Shown in pieces: positions 41,361-49,383 of a stretch of DNA of 64,000 nt. The DNA is taken from NCBI RefSeq assembly GCF_025150245.1, contig NZ_CP102279.1:2601423-2665422 (forward strand), read 5' to 3'. Origin of the DNA: Dorea formicigenerans. Lineage in GTDB: Bacteria > Bacillota > Clostridia > Lachnospirales > Lachnospiraceae. The notes below the pieces were generated by a model. The model saw nothing but the letters and a program-made list of their open reading frames with translations, did no database searches and was not told the DNA's origin. Within the stretch, counting starts at the first letter, position 1; every line of letters starts with the position of its first letter. The position numbers were made by a program, and so were the translations under genes.

Positions 41361-41780
41361 ATGAAGAAACCAAAAATCATCCGCTGCCCTTACTGCGGCG
41401 GAACAGCAATATTAAGAGATGCATCCTTTGTATATGGAACGCATTCTCATGGCGGACAGGTTTATGTCTGCTCCCACTATCCATCCTGCAATTCCTATGT
41501 CGGGGTACATCCGGGAACCAAGATACCAAAAGGAACGCTCGCCAACCGGGAGCTTCGTCAAAAGCGGATTCAGGCACATCGAATTTTCGATCAGATCTGG
41601 CAACAGGGCATCCTTTCCAAACCGGAAGCATATCGCTGGGTGGCAGATAAGTTCTGTCTGACAGATAAGCAGGCTCACATCGGACAGTTCAGCAACTATA
41701 TGTGCGACCAGCTCATTCGGGAATCCGCAGATGTTTTAAAGAACAACCATATTCCCTTCCGCCTCCGGGCAGCCAGCTGA
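41361..41780 (+). CDS. DUF3268-like zinc-finger protein
   Basis: A 139-residue protein with one clear zinc ribbon: IIRCPYCGGTAILRDASFVY supplies the first Cys pair and VYVCSHYPSCNSYVGVHPGT the second (C-x5-C). The following RELRQKRIQAHRIFDQIWQQ, then AYRWVADKFCLTDKQAHIGQ and DQLIRESADVLKNN are helices. This matches the zinc-finger-containing DUF3268 family common in clostridial mobile elements. The start follows CGAGGTG. It sits directly before the sigma factor. Confidence 0.78.
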   Translation: MKKPKIIRCPYCGGTAILRDASFVYGTHSHGGQVYVCSHYPSCNSYVGVHPGTKIPKGTLANRELRQKRIQAHRIFDQIWQQGILSKPEAYRWVADKFCLTDKQAHIGQFSNYMCDQLIRESADVLKNNHIPFRLRAAS

Positions 41781-41793
41781 AAGGCGGTGATTG

Positions 41794-42381
41794 ATGATGA
41801 CCTTACCACTAAATAAAAAGCAAAAACAACTGGTGGAAAAATCCATGGATCTGGTTCCGATCATGATTCGTTCCATGACCCGCACCGCTGCCTATGTAAC
41901 TGAGGAAGAACAACAGGAATTATGTCAGATTGGATATCTGGCTTTGTGCCGGTCGGCTGTCGGATTTGAGGAAGGAAGATCATTCCAGCCTTATGCCAAA
42001 ACTATCATCCGTCATGCCATCTTTGACTACTGGCGGAAAATTGCCCGTGACCGCTCCATGCTCTGTTCTCTGGACGAAGCATCATCTGAAGATGAACATC
42101 TCCATTATCGTGATTTGTTTTCCTACGAGGATACACAAACAACTCACCCGGAAAAGGACACAAACCAGACCTTGCTTCTTGAGCATTTAACCCAGCTTGG
42201 CACCGGACAGTCCTCAACTATTCAGAAGGGAATTGTAGCCCTCTATCTGCAACAGCAGGGATATACCAGCTTTGACTTGGCAAAACACTACCAAGTACCA
42301 GCCAATCGTGTACGGGCATGGCAGAGCAAAGCACGGAAACTATTACAGCAGGATGATGCACTCTATGCACTTCTGACTTAA
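41794..42381 (+). CDS. Element-encoded sigma-70-type factor
   Basis: A protein of about 195 residues. Region 2 is visible as CQIGYLALCRSAVGFEEGRS, FQPYAKTIIRHAIFDYWRKI (residues about 45-90), and region 4 as TSFDLAKHYQVPANRVRAWQ with SKARKLLQQ near the C-terminus. No region 1.1 or 3, as in small phage and ICE sigma factors. The start is one of three adjacent codons (TTG 41791, ATG 41794, ATG 41797) after AAAGGCGGT. It may direct polymerase to element promoters lacking good -35 boxes, or act as an activator. It is co-operonic with the zinc-finger gene before it. Confidence 0.82.
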   Translation: MMTLPLNKKQKQLVEKSMDLVPIMIRSMTRTAAYVTEEEQQELCQIGYLALCRSAVGFEEGRSFQPYAKTIIRHAIFDYWRKIARDRSMLCSLDEASSEDEHLHYRDLFSYEDTQTTHPEKDTNQTLLLEHLTQLGTGQSSTIQKGIVALYLQQQGYTSFDLAKHYQVPANRVRAWQSKARKLLQQDDALYALLT

Positions 42382-42401
42382 CCTTGAAGGAGGGAACTTT
42401 T

Positions 42402-43088
42402 ATGCTGACACTTTATACTGCTGTCGGAACCTTAAAATTTCAAAAAACGACAGGCGGAAAATCCATTCCTCTTGTAATCAACGATGGACAAGAATATGGA
42501 CTATCGGATGACGAGCTGCTGCTCTGGAGCTGTCTTGCCTTCCAGATTCTGACGCTCCATGAACTCCAGGATGCCTATACCCTGCGCCAGATACAGAAAG
42601 AAGGTCCGAAAGGCTTATCCTTCCAACACTATCTGAACCGACTTTCCTTACGCGGTCTGGTTGTAAGCGGAATTGGACTGACAGGGGTGGATGCCTTATA
42701 TCGCCTTCTCGGCAGTCTGACCATTATTCCCTTGAAGGATACCTTTCCCATCCGGCTCTTTGGCTGCGTTCAGCTTTATCTGGAAGGAACTATTGGTGCA
42801 AAAGAGTTTGGCAGATATTTAAAGAAGAAACCCTCTTCACCGATGGAAGATACCATTCTGAAGCTGGCTGATAAGGTATCCCTCACGACCGCTGAGCTTG
42901 TCACAAGTATGGAGCAGGAAAAAGTAATCCACAACGAATCGGATATTATGGATGAGTTATACACAGAACCGGAGACAACTTACCAAACACTTGTGGATGA
43001 TGTCCAGATTCACCATACCCAGTATCCAGTGCTGCAGGCTATTGCTAATTTGTACCTGAATAAACAAATCACATTTCATACATGTTAA
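42402..43088 (+). CDS. Conserved ICE protein, function unknown
   Basis: A 228-residue soluble protein from the ATG at 42402 after AAGGAGGGAAC. Predominantly helical: LSDDELLLWSCLAFQILTLH, then TLRQIQKEGPKGLSFQHYLN with RLSLRGLVVSGIGLTGVDAL, a probable winged helix, then LADKVSLTTAELVTSMEQEK. It may therefore bind DNA. It follows the sigma gene and precedes a membrane gene, in the tail of the transfer operon. Confidence 0.55.
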   Translation: MLTLYTAVGTLKFQKTTGGKSIPLVINDGQEYGLSDDELLLWSCLAFQILTLHELQDAYTLRQIQKEGPKGLSFQHYLNRLSLRGLVVSGIGLTGVDALYRLLGSLTIIPLKDTFPIRLFGCVQLYLEGTIGAKEFGRYLKKKPSSPMEDTILKLADKVSLTTAELVTSMEQEKVIHNESDIMDELYTEPETTYQTLVDDVQIHHTQYPVLQAIANLYLNKQITFHTC

Positions 43089-43101
43089 AGGAAGGAACCT
43101 T

Positions 43102-43548
43102 ATGCCAAAACCATTTTTCACAAAGCTGGTTGCCATCAGTGCAATCGGCTTTTTCTGTGTACTTTTTGGGTGCATCTTCGGGATCGCCACCCATGACCGG
43201 CTCTTTATCCTCATGAGCCTCCTCATCGGAATCTGCAGCATCTTGCGTGCACTCAGTTTCTACCACCTGATCCATACACATGCTTATCTGTCACTGGACG
43301 TAAGCTGCACGAAACGGGAACAGACACTCTTCGGGAAAAACCAGCAATATTGGTTTGCCAGTGATAACGGAAAGGAATACGCCTTCTCACTGGAAAAGAA
43401 TATCAAACTCCTAGAGGGACATCGGTATCGGCTGTACTTCCGGAAACCACAGCAGGGAACAGGGCAATCGATGCCATGTGCCGGAGATATTCTCGGATAT
43501 GAAGAACTCACCGATCAACTGCCGGAACTTCCGGATACATCCGTTTAG
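43102..43548 (+). CDS. Membrane protein at the end of the transfer operon
   Basis: A 148-residue protein. Two membrane helices (LVAISAIGFFCVLFGCIFGI and LFILMSLLIGICSILRALSF) are followed by a soluble domain with a strand-rich pattern (EYAFSLEKNIKLLEGHRYRL, YFRKPQQGTGQ). No family recognised. The ATG follows AAAGGAAGG. A strong terminator lies right after its stop. Confidence 0.55.
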   Translation: MPKPFFTKLVAISAIGFFCVLFGCIFGIATHDRLFILMSLLIGICSILRALSFYHLIHTHAYLSLDVSCTKREQTLFGKNQQYWFASDNGKEYAFSLEKNIKLLEGHRYRLYFRKPQQGTGQSMPCAGDILGYEELTDQLPELPDTSV

Positions 43549-43552
43549 ATAG

Positions 43553-43603
43553 AAAATGAGCCGCCCGTACTGCATCACCCCTACAGTTCTGGCGGCTCAT
43601 TTT
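43553..43603. terminator. Strong bidirectional terminator ending the transfer operon
   Basis: AAAATGAGCCGCC (43553-43565) and GGCGGCTCATTTT (43591-43603) are a perfect 13-bp inverted repeat with A and T runs on both sides, so it works from either strand. Confidence 0.93.
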
Positions 43604-43736
43604 ATTATAAATAACCTCTCTTATTTCTATCAAACAATAGTGTTTGTATCCGCTTCAATGCCATGAGCATTTGCTCCGGGAATGTCTTAGTTAAACTTGA
43701 AAGAATTAGATTTTCATTCTCATTACACAAATATTA

Positions 43737-44069
43737 TTAGATAACCAATTCAGAAATATCAATGCTCGTTTTATAGTTTTGTTTTACTCCGCCAGGAGAA
43801 GTAATAAAAATCGTAGCATATTCCCCATTTTCATAAAGGGTAATTTCTTTTATATCTTTTTCTTCATCTTGGTTCGTAGTATCGCAATAAAATTTTATGG
43901 TATATTTAGGGTTCATACCTATGCTTTTTTCTGTCTCTTTCCATGATTTTATATTTAAAGCAGAAATAACCTTGTCTATATTATGCTTATCATCATACTT
44001 TACCAGCAATTCCTTATTTGCGGCATCATATATCTCTATAACTTTTACACCTTTTACATAATTGTCCAT
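43737..44069 (-). CDS. Small beta-rich protein, function unknown
   Basis: A 110-residue protein: VKVIEIYDAANKELLVKYDD, then NIDKVISALNIKSWKETEKS, with later strands YTIKFYCD, EITLYENGEYATIFITS. It looks like a small alternating strand fold without catalytic motif or signal. The first 44 bases overlap the end of the EcsC gene, and AAAGGCAG precedes the ATG. The 43604-43736 stretch after it has no gene. Confidence 0.5.
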   Translation of the reverse strand: MDNYVKGVKVIEIYDAANKELLVKYDDKHNIDKVISALNIKSWKETEKSIGMNPKYTIKFYCDTTNQDEEKDIKEITLYENGEYATIFITSPGGVKQNYKTSIDISELVI

Positions 44070-44862
44070 TCTCTGCCTTTTTCCGCCCCGCCAGATACCT
44101 GTGCCGGTATTTCAGCTCTGCATACTCTGTGATCCGTTTCATGTAGACTGCATCATAAGCTCCGCCTACAGCACCAACCACCGGAATTCCCTGTAAGAAC
44201 TTCATATACAGAAGCTCTTTTGACAAAGCTCCCGCCGTTTGTTCGATCTGCTCCTTATCCTGATACTCTTCCGGCAGTATTCCGTTTCTGATAAATTCAT
44301 TTACTTTCCCGTCAATCTCACAAAGTGTATCCCCATAGGATACTGCTCCCCGGATCAATAATAAGATAAAATATTTTTCTTCCCTGCTTTCATAGCTGTA
44401 TCCATACTGCAGAGCAGTCTCATAAATATTCTTTAAAATCATCCCTGTAAATACCGGAATATCCGGCAGACCGATTCCCAATACGCCCATCCCGATTCCA
44501 GACACACCGGATAGCAGTAAATTCTTTGTTCCCGTATCTCTTGCCTTTTTAGAAAAAGAGCGGAGGGATTTGGAATTCTGCTTTACATCCGCCATATACT
44601 GCCGCACCTGATAATCCTGCTCCAGTTTTGTCCGCTGATACGTCTTTTCAATAACCCCGGTTCCTTTCTCGAAAATCAGAGCAAATGCCTTCGCAAAAGC
44701 GGTATCCAATGTTTTCTGAAGTTTCGGCGGTATCTTTTCCTCCAGTTTCTGATTCAGAATGCTCTCCCTTTTCTCTGAACGCTTCTGAAGGAATCTCTGC
44801 TCCTGTACTTCCAGCTTTTCCCACTCCTTCTGAAGCGGTGTCCTTTTATCAAATAATCGCAT
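44026..44862 (-). CDS. EcsC-family protein
   Basis: A 278-residue protein from the ATG at 44862. The N-terminal third is a charged coiled coil (EWEKLEVQEQRFLQKRSEKR). The central part, with LLSGVSGIGMGVLGIGLPDI, PVFTGMILKNIYETALQYGY and KYFILLLIRGAVSYGD, is the hallmark of EcsC-family proteins. EcsC genes often accompany ABC transporters or membrane-stress genes, and the biochemical role is unclear. It is third in an operon behind the Mn2+-type riboswitch at 45721-45850, 1 base after the YccF stop. Confidence 0.85.
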   Translation of the reverse strand: MRLFDKRTPLQKEWEKLEVQEQRFLQKRSEKRESILNQKLEEKIPPKLQKTLDTAFAKAFALIFEKGTGVIEKTYQRTKLEQDYQVRQYMADVKQNSKSLRSFSKKARDTGTKNLLLSGVSGIGMGVLGIGLPDIPVFTGMILKNIYETALQYGYSYESREEKYFILLLIRGAVSYGDTLCEIDGKVNEFIRNGILPEEYQDKEQIEQTAGALSKELLYMKFLQGIPVVGAVGGAYDAVYMKRITEYAELKYRHRYLAGRKKAENGQLCKRCKSYRDI

Positions 44863-44863
44863 C

Positions 44864-45223
44864 TTAATACACCTCCGCACCAAACGGCATCAATGCCAGT
44901 TTCGCCAGTTTAAACTGCTGTAAACCAAACGGGATTCCGATAATCGTCACACATAAAGCTGTACCCAACGCCAGATGCTCCAGTGCAAGAGGCAGACCGG
45001 ATACAATCAGCCAGATGATATTCAAAAGGAACGAACCAGCTCCGCCACCATACTGCACCTCTTTTCCAAAGGGGAAAAAACTAAGCGCCGCAAATTTAAA
45101 ACACTGCATCCCCACCGGAATCCCCACAACGGTAATACACCAGAGACAACCTGCCAGACACCAGCTCAGCCCACTGACTGCGCCGCCAAACACAAACCAC
45201 AACACATTTCCCAGGCATCCCAT
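44864..45223 (-). CDS. YccF-domain inner-membrane protein
   Basis: A 119-residue protein with two copies of the YccF motif: GCLWCITVVGIPVGMQCFKF with AALSFFPFGKEV, and ALCVTIIGIPFGLQQFKLAK with LALMPFGAEV, between hydrophobic helices (LGNVLWFVFGGAVSGLSWCL and FLLNIIWLIVSGLPLALEH). This is the diagnostic repeat of the family. Function unknown; E. coli YccF is a small membrane protein. It lies second in the riboswitch operon. Confidence 0.9.
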   Translation of the reverse strand: MGCLGNVLWFVFGGAVSGLSWCLAGCLWCITVVGIPVGMQCFKFAALSFFPFGKEVQYGGGAGSFLLNIIWLIVSGLPLALEHLALGTALCVTIIGIPFGLQQFKLAKLALMPFGAEVY

Positions 45224-45226
45224 ATG

Positions 45227-45661
45227 CTACACCTCCCCATTCATCCGATTTTTCACATCAGCAAGTATCTTTTCTATCCGGTTGATGGCATCATCCACCT
45301 GTTCTCTTGCATCTGCAATCTTGCTCTGCACCATATAATCTGCCACCAGCCCGTCCAGAAAGAAATCCGCAAAGGAAAGGAAGCTGCCGATTTCCATGCG
45401 CAGATCCAAGGAAACCTGCACATCTCTTAATTCTCTCTGAAAACGCTGAATATCGCTTTTCGCCTGTTCCATCAACGCAGCTGCGTCATTCATTTTAGAA
45501 TGCTTCACAAAGTCACTGATAAAGCCTCCTCCAAGCATATCAAAAATGCCCCAGTTTCTCGCACTTCCCAACTTATCCCTTGCTGCGTAAAGGCTCTGAA
45601 GCGCCCGCTCCCCTGCCTGTACTGCTTCCTGCATTTCCCGTTTCATCATTTCGTTACTCAT
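45227..45661 (-). CDS. Helical protein, first gene of the riboswitch operon
   Basis: A 144-residue protein: KREMQEAVQAGERALQSLYA (helix), NWGIFDMLGGGFISDFVKHS (conserved glycine turn), QAKSDIQRFQRELRDVQVSL, FADFFLDGLVADYMVQSKIA, and REQVDDAINRIEKILADVKN. It is entirely helical, amphipathic and without a signal. I recognise it only as a conserved protein found next to YccF and EcsC genes. It is closest to the riboswitch, 60 bases from its terminator. Confidence 0.6.
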   Translation of the reverse strand: MSNEMMKREMQEAVQAGERALQSLYAARDKLGSARNWGIFDMLGGGFISDFVKHSKMNDAAALMEQAKSDIQRFQRELRDVQVSLDLRMEIGSFLSFADFFLDGLVADYMVQSKIADAREQVDDAINRIEKILADVKNRMNGEV

Positions 45662-45720
45662 CGTTTATCCTCTCTTTCTTTTTAGCAGACTATTGCGGCA
45701 GATTTTCTATATTTCATAAT

Positions 45721-45850
45721 AAAAAAAGACTCCTATCATGACCTCTGCCACAATAAAAGTCTTGCTATCTCATTTGCTACGGGTATCTCTCGATACCGGT
45801 TGTCGGTTACAAAACCACCTCTTTCAAGGCGTTCAGCTACTCCCTTTTTT
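45721..45850 (-). ncRNA. yybP-ykoY (Mn2+) riboswitch
   Basis: Minus-strand RNA running from 45850 down. The 5' side reads AAAAAGGGAGUAGCU (GGGAGTAGC at 45845-45837), and the 3' side AGCAAGACUUUU (45765-45754). These are the two conserved strands of the yybP-ykoY aptamer core (GGGGAGUAGC...GCAAGACUUU). Between them are a CCGACAACC segment and a GGTATC-GAGA-GATACC hairpin. The 3' strand also starts the terminator: AGACT...AGTCT then seven T bases (45727-45721). Mn2+ binding would stop the terminator forming. Family members usually control Mn2+ exporters. Here the gene behind it is the YccF/EcsC operon. Confidence 0.85.
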
Positions 45851-45890
45851 GCTTGAGATGAATATAACATATTGGAAATAATTTGTCAAA

Positions 45891-46223
45891 TCATGCATTT
45901 TTCTTTTCCAACCGTTCCGCTTCTCTGGCAAATACATGCGAGATATCAAACAGTTCCGGTACATCTGATATGGTACACACATTCACACAATAATTGAGCC
46001 ATGGAAATTCTTTTGTCATCTGATAAATAACTGCCATGGCTTTTGCTTCTGACATTGCTTCCACCGAATGATATCCCGATCCCTGAATATGCTCAAATCC
46101 GTTTGCTTCAAAAAAGTCCCTTACATCCGCATATGCATTATGCCAGTCACCTTTCGGATAATATTCCTTTAGTGCTTGTGTATTCAGGTCAAAATTGATG
46201 CCTTTCCTCTGTAAGCTGTCCAT
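45891..46223 (-). CDS. vapD: VapD-type endoribonuclease toxin
   Basis: A 110-residue protein matching the VapD pattern: INFDLNTQALKEYYPKGDWH, AYADVRDFFEANGFEHIQGS, SYHS-like GYHSVEAMSEAKAMAVIYQM, and FPWLNYCVNVCTISDVPELF. VapD proteins have a Cas2-like ferredoxin fold, with the Asp in the first strand at the active site (here FDL), and cleave RNA in VapXD-type systems. The ATG follows AAGGAAC. It is 3 bases after the small gene upstream, the usual antitoxin-toxin order. Confidence 0.78.
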   Translation of the reverse strand: MDSLQRKGINFDLNTQALKEYYPKGDWHNAYADVRDFFEANGFEHIQGSGYHSVEAMSEAKAMAVIYQMTKEFPWLNYCVNVCTISDVPELFDISHVFAREAERLEKKNA

Positions 46224-46226
46224 CTG

Positions 46227-46517
46227 TTAGTTCCTTATAAAGTCTGTAATCAGGTTCTCCTTTTCTGTTCCGTTATACCAGAAACACTCTAACAAATTCT
46301 CTGCAATTCCTACGGAGTTTTTCAACTGAAAGATTGCTGCCCAGAATCTTCCATAGTCCTGCTTGCGTCCCCGGTCAAGATAAATCCTGCTTCCAAGGGC
46401 TTTGACTGCACAGCTTAAATCCTCCTGCTCAAAAATCTGATCTGCCTGTTCACACATCTGATTTACCGTTTCCGGAGCGAGCTTGCTTGTATCAAATTTA
46501 AGTTCTACTTTATACAT
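46227..46517 (-). CDS. Likely antitoxin partner of the VapD-type toxin
   Basis: A 96-residue protein from the ATG at 46517 after AAAGG. It reads VELKFDTSKLAPETVNQMCE then QADQIFEQEDLSCAVKALGS and RIYLDRGRKQDYGRFWAAIF. I do not recognise it as VapX. Assignment rests on the tight spacing with the VapD gene and on size. It could also be a second component of unknown function. Length to the next gene (46518-46638) shows no further features. Confidence 0.6.
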   Translation of the reverse strand: MYKVELKFDTSKLAPETVNQMCEQADQIFEQEDLSCAVKALGSRIYLDRGRKQDYGRFWAAIFQLKNSVGIAENLLECFWYNGTEKENLITDFIRN

Positions 46518-46638
46518 TATACTCATCCTTTCATACAACAAATGACTGAGTGACTCTTCTCTTTCTACTGTAATTCTACCATGAAACCTATATAAAGTCA
46601 TTCCCCATTTTCACTTGCTTTAATATAAATTTTTCCTT

Positions 46639-47535
46639 TTATTTTGGAAACACAATCTCCACACAGAACTCATTCCCTTCTATCCGGGCGCTGATTTTCC
46701 CATCCATACGAAGTACCAGCTCTTTCGCAATTGATAAGCCGAGACCGCTGGAAGTCTTACTGCGTGCTTCATCCGCTTTATAAAACCGTTCAAACACCTG
46801 ATCTACATTTATTTTTTCCACATGACATACTTGATTTTTTATCTGTATCCGGATGTTGTTTTCAACTTCTTCCAGTGAAATACTGATTTTCTTCTCCCCG
46901 TGATCCAGTCCGTTTTTTATGATATTCTGAAAAATTCTCTGGATTCCCTGTTCATTTCCGTTCATAAACAGCAGTTTATCTGTAATCTGTATCTCCGGTT
47001 CAATTCCTCTGCCCGTCCATTCATCGTAGTAGGAAAATATGGTATCTTTCAAAATCTTGTTGATACAGCAGGATGACATTTCCAGATGAAAAGAATCGTT
47101 TTTAAGTTTTGTAAAAGTAAATAATTCTTCCAGCATTTCTTTCAGGCTGCCGATTCTCTCCTGTATGATCTTCATATACCGTCTCTGCTCTTCCTGGTCT
47201 TCACAGGTTTCCATTAACTGAAAATATCCGTCAAGGGATGTCAAAGGAGTACGGATATCATGTGAGAGATTTGTATATGTATCCGAAATCATCTCCTCTT
47301 TCTTCAAGTATTCCTTCTTTTCCCTTCGCTTCAGTTCCAGCCATTCGTTTAAAACATCTGCCAACTCACCAATGCCTCCAAAATCCATTTCTCTGGTAAT
47401 CAGCATGTTGCTGTCGTGCTTCATCAGAAACGACAACTGGCGGCAGATGTCTTTCACCTGCCGCTGGTATTTCCAAAATAACATTCCTTGTACCAGTATC
47501 ACTGCTATCAATAGCACGAACCCTAGTTTTATCAT
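46639..47535 (-). CDS. Sensor histidine kinase of the BcrAB-type cassette
   Basis: A 298-residue kinase with a single N-terminal helix (LGFVLLIAVILVQGMLFW) and no extracellular domain, typical of intramembrane-sensing kinases linked to lantibiotic or bacitracin modules. The phospho-acceptor box is YTNLSHDIRTPLTSLDGYF, the N box IFQNIIKNGLDHG, and the G2 box KTSSGLGLSIAKELVLRMDG. G1 is degenerate (no clear DxGxG). It is last in a four-gene cassette running regulator, ATPase, permease, kinase, one base from the permease stop. Confidence 0.9.
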   Translation of the reverse strand: MIKLGFVLLIAVILVQGMLFWKYQRQVKDICRQLSFLMKHDSNMLITREMDFGGIGELADVLNEWLELKRREKKEYLKKEEMISDTYTNLSHDIRTPLTSLDGYFQLMETCEDQEEQRRYMKIIQERIGSLKEMLEELFTFTKLKNDSFHLEMSSCCINKILKDTIFSYYDEWTGRGIEPEIQITDKLLFMNGNEQGIQRIFQNIIKNGLDHGEKKISISLEEVENNIRIQIKNQVCHVEKINVDQVFERFYKADEARSKTSSGLGLSIAKELVLRMDGKISARIEGNEFCVEIVFPK

Positions 47536-48387
47536 TTAGATATCTCTCTTTCTGAATACCCATGCTGTCAGTAATGTAACCACGATTCCGAACGCCGCCG
47601 CAATCACAACTGCCGTCAGGCATTCCTTATTGGTCGGTGACATGGATAAAAGTGCAATCTTTCCTGTCACTGTATATTTCAAAATCTGGAAATTCTCCAC
47701 ACCTGCCTTCTGGATCAAATGATTGATCACTCCGTATAAGACAATCATGGTATTCATGCACAGGCAGATAACAATCGTCATGCTGAACACGTTGCTGTTC
47801 AAAACCACCGCAATCGCCATACTGATTAGTACCAGTGCATAATGAAGCAAAATCTGAATACCAAAGTATCTCAGCAACTCGCTTCCATTCCCCCACTCCA
47901 GATATCCGAAGTACATCTGCTGTGCAATAATCTGAATGATGAAATAAAGCAGCATGGTAACAGTCGTATACACAAACAACACGGAAGCTTTGGAAAAGAT
48001 CAGGTTTCTCCGGCTCCTTACCTGCCCGCCGATATTTTTAATATAACCGCTTCCTATATCTGCACTGGAAAACAGCACTGTAAAAATCACCAGAAACAAC
48101 GCCACAAACTTCGCCTGCAGGTTTGCATATACCTGATCAAAGACCGTTACTTTTTCTCCCGGCTGTGTCGGCAGGAATACGGACATTCCCATATTGATGG
48201 TTTCTGGTTTCACTGTTTCTGCAATGTTTTCTGTCTGCTGTTGTTCCGCTTCCTTGTTCATCGTATCAATATCCAGTTTCGACATGGATGTGGAGAAGAA
48301 TATAGCTGCCGCCATCACAATCCATACCACATACATACTTTTTGTCCGGACCATCCGGTACAGATCCATTTTTATCATATTAAGCAT
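47536..48387 (-). CDS. ABC-2-type permease of the BcrAB-type cassette
   Basis: A 283-residue membrane protein: an N-terminal helix (MYVVWIVMAAAIFFSTSM), an extracellular loop of about 70 residues, then five helices including FVALFLVIFTVLFSSADIGS, VLFVYTTVTMLLYFIIQIIA, ALVLISMAIAVVLNSNVFSM and AAAFGIVVTLLTAWVF. This is the ABC-2 layout of BcrB/MutE-type permeases that export or fend off peptide antibiotics. The first 8 bases overlap the ATPase gene. Confidence 0.85.
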   Translation of the reverse strand: MLNMIKMDLYRMVRTKSMYVVWIVMAAAIFFSTSMSKLDIDTMNKEAEQQQTENIAETVKPETINMGMSVFLPTQPGEKVTVFDQVYANLQAKFVALFLVIFTVLFSSADIGSGYIKNIGGQVRSRRNLIFSKASVLFVYTTVTMLLYFIIQIIAQQMYFGYLEWGNGSELLRYFGIQILLHYALVLISMAIAVVLNSNVFSMTIVICLCMNTMIVLYGVINHLIQKAGVENFQILKYTVTGKIALLSMSPTNKECLTAVVIAAAFGIVVTLLTAWVFRKRDI

Positions 48388-49306
48388 TTTGATTCCCTCC
48401 TGTCAGATTCAAGAAATAGGTTTCCAGTTCTTCACTGGTAATGGAAATTCCATTGACCAAAATTCCTGCTTTTGCCAGTTCCATATTGACATTGGCGCTT
48501 TCATTCAATCGTTCAAATATATGGATATGGCTCTTATCTGTAACCTGATAGTTGGTAAATCCCATTCTGTCCAGAATCGGGACTGCCTGCTCCGGATGGA
48601 TTAACTCTATTTCAATCCGTTCACTGCAGCGTTTCATCAGTTCTTCGCTTGTCAGCTCCTGCAGAAGACTTCCATTATGGATAATTCCATAATCCGTTGC
48701 AATCTTAGATAATTCCTCTAAAATATGACTGGATGTCAAAATCGTCATATTCCGTTCATCTCGCAGTCTCTGTATGGTATCACGCACCTCTGCAATTCCC
48801 TGGGGATCAAGCCCATTGATCGGTTCATCAAGGACCAGGAGATCCGGCTCCCCGACCAGTGCCAGCCCGATTCCGAGACGCTGCTTCATTCCAAGGGAAA
48901 AATGTTTCGTTTTTTTCTTTCCGACACCTTCCAGTCCGACCGTCTCTAAGATATCTTCGATGTATCCCTTTTTCCGAATACCAAACAATTCACATTTTAT
49001 TTTCAGGTTTGTATATGCATTCATGTTGCCATACAGCCCCGGTGCTTCAATCAGACACCCCACACGAGAACGAATCCTCTCCAGTTCTTTTCCTTTACAC
49101 CCGAACATCTCAATCTCTCCGGCTGTCGGTCTTGCAAGTCCACTGATCATCTTCAGGCAAGTCGTCTTTCCCGCACCGTTCCGTCCGATAAATCCATAGA
49201 TAGCACCCTTTTTTATGTGAAGGTTTACTTTATCCACTGCCTTATGATGACCATACTGCTTCGTCAATCCATTTGTACTTAATAACAATTCACTCAATGC
49301 TTTCAT
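48380..49306 (-). CDS. BcrA-type ABC transporter ATPase
   Basis: A 308-residue ATPase. Walker A GRNGAGKTT (about residue 40), Q-loop, signature HFSLGMKQRLGIGLALVGEP, Walker B LLVLDEPINGLDPQG and H-switch ILTSSHILEELS. The C-terminal 80 residues are the regulatory tail typical of BcrA/MutF-type ATPases. The upstream AAAGGAG is only one base from the ATG at 49306, so a TTG at 49297 may be the real start. It works with the permease downstream in resistance to bacitracin-like or lantibiotic peptides. Confidence 0.93.
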   Translation of the reverse strand: MKALSELLLSTNGLTKQYGHHKAVDKVNLHIKKGAIYGFIGRNGAGKTTCLKMISGLARPTAGEIEMFGCKGKELERIRSRVGCLIEAPGLYGNMNAYTNLKIKCELFGIRKKGYIEDILETVGLEGVGKKKTKHFSLGMKQRLGIGLALVGEPDLLVLDEPINGLDPQGIAEVRDTIQRLRDERNMTILTSSHILEELSKIATDYGIIHNGSLLQELTSEELMKRCSERIEIELIHPEQAVPILDRMGFTNYQVTDKSHIHIFERLNESANVNMELAKAGILVNGISITSEELETYFLNLTGGNQNA

Positions 49307-49383
49307 CTCCTTTTCTTATCTGCTGTTATCATATCGGATAAATCCTAATCAAACGCAAATAAATAGTAAAAAAAGAGTAAAGA

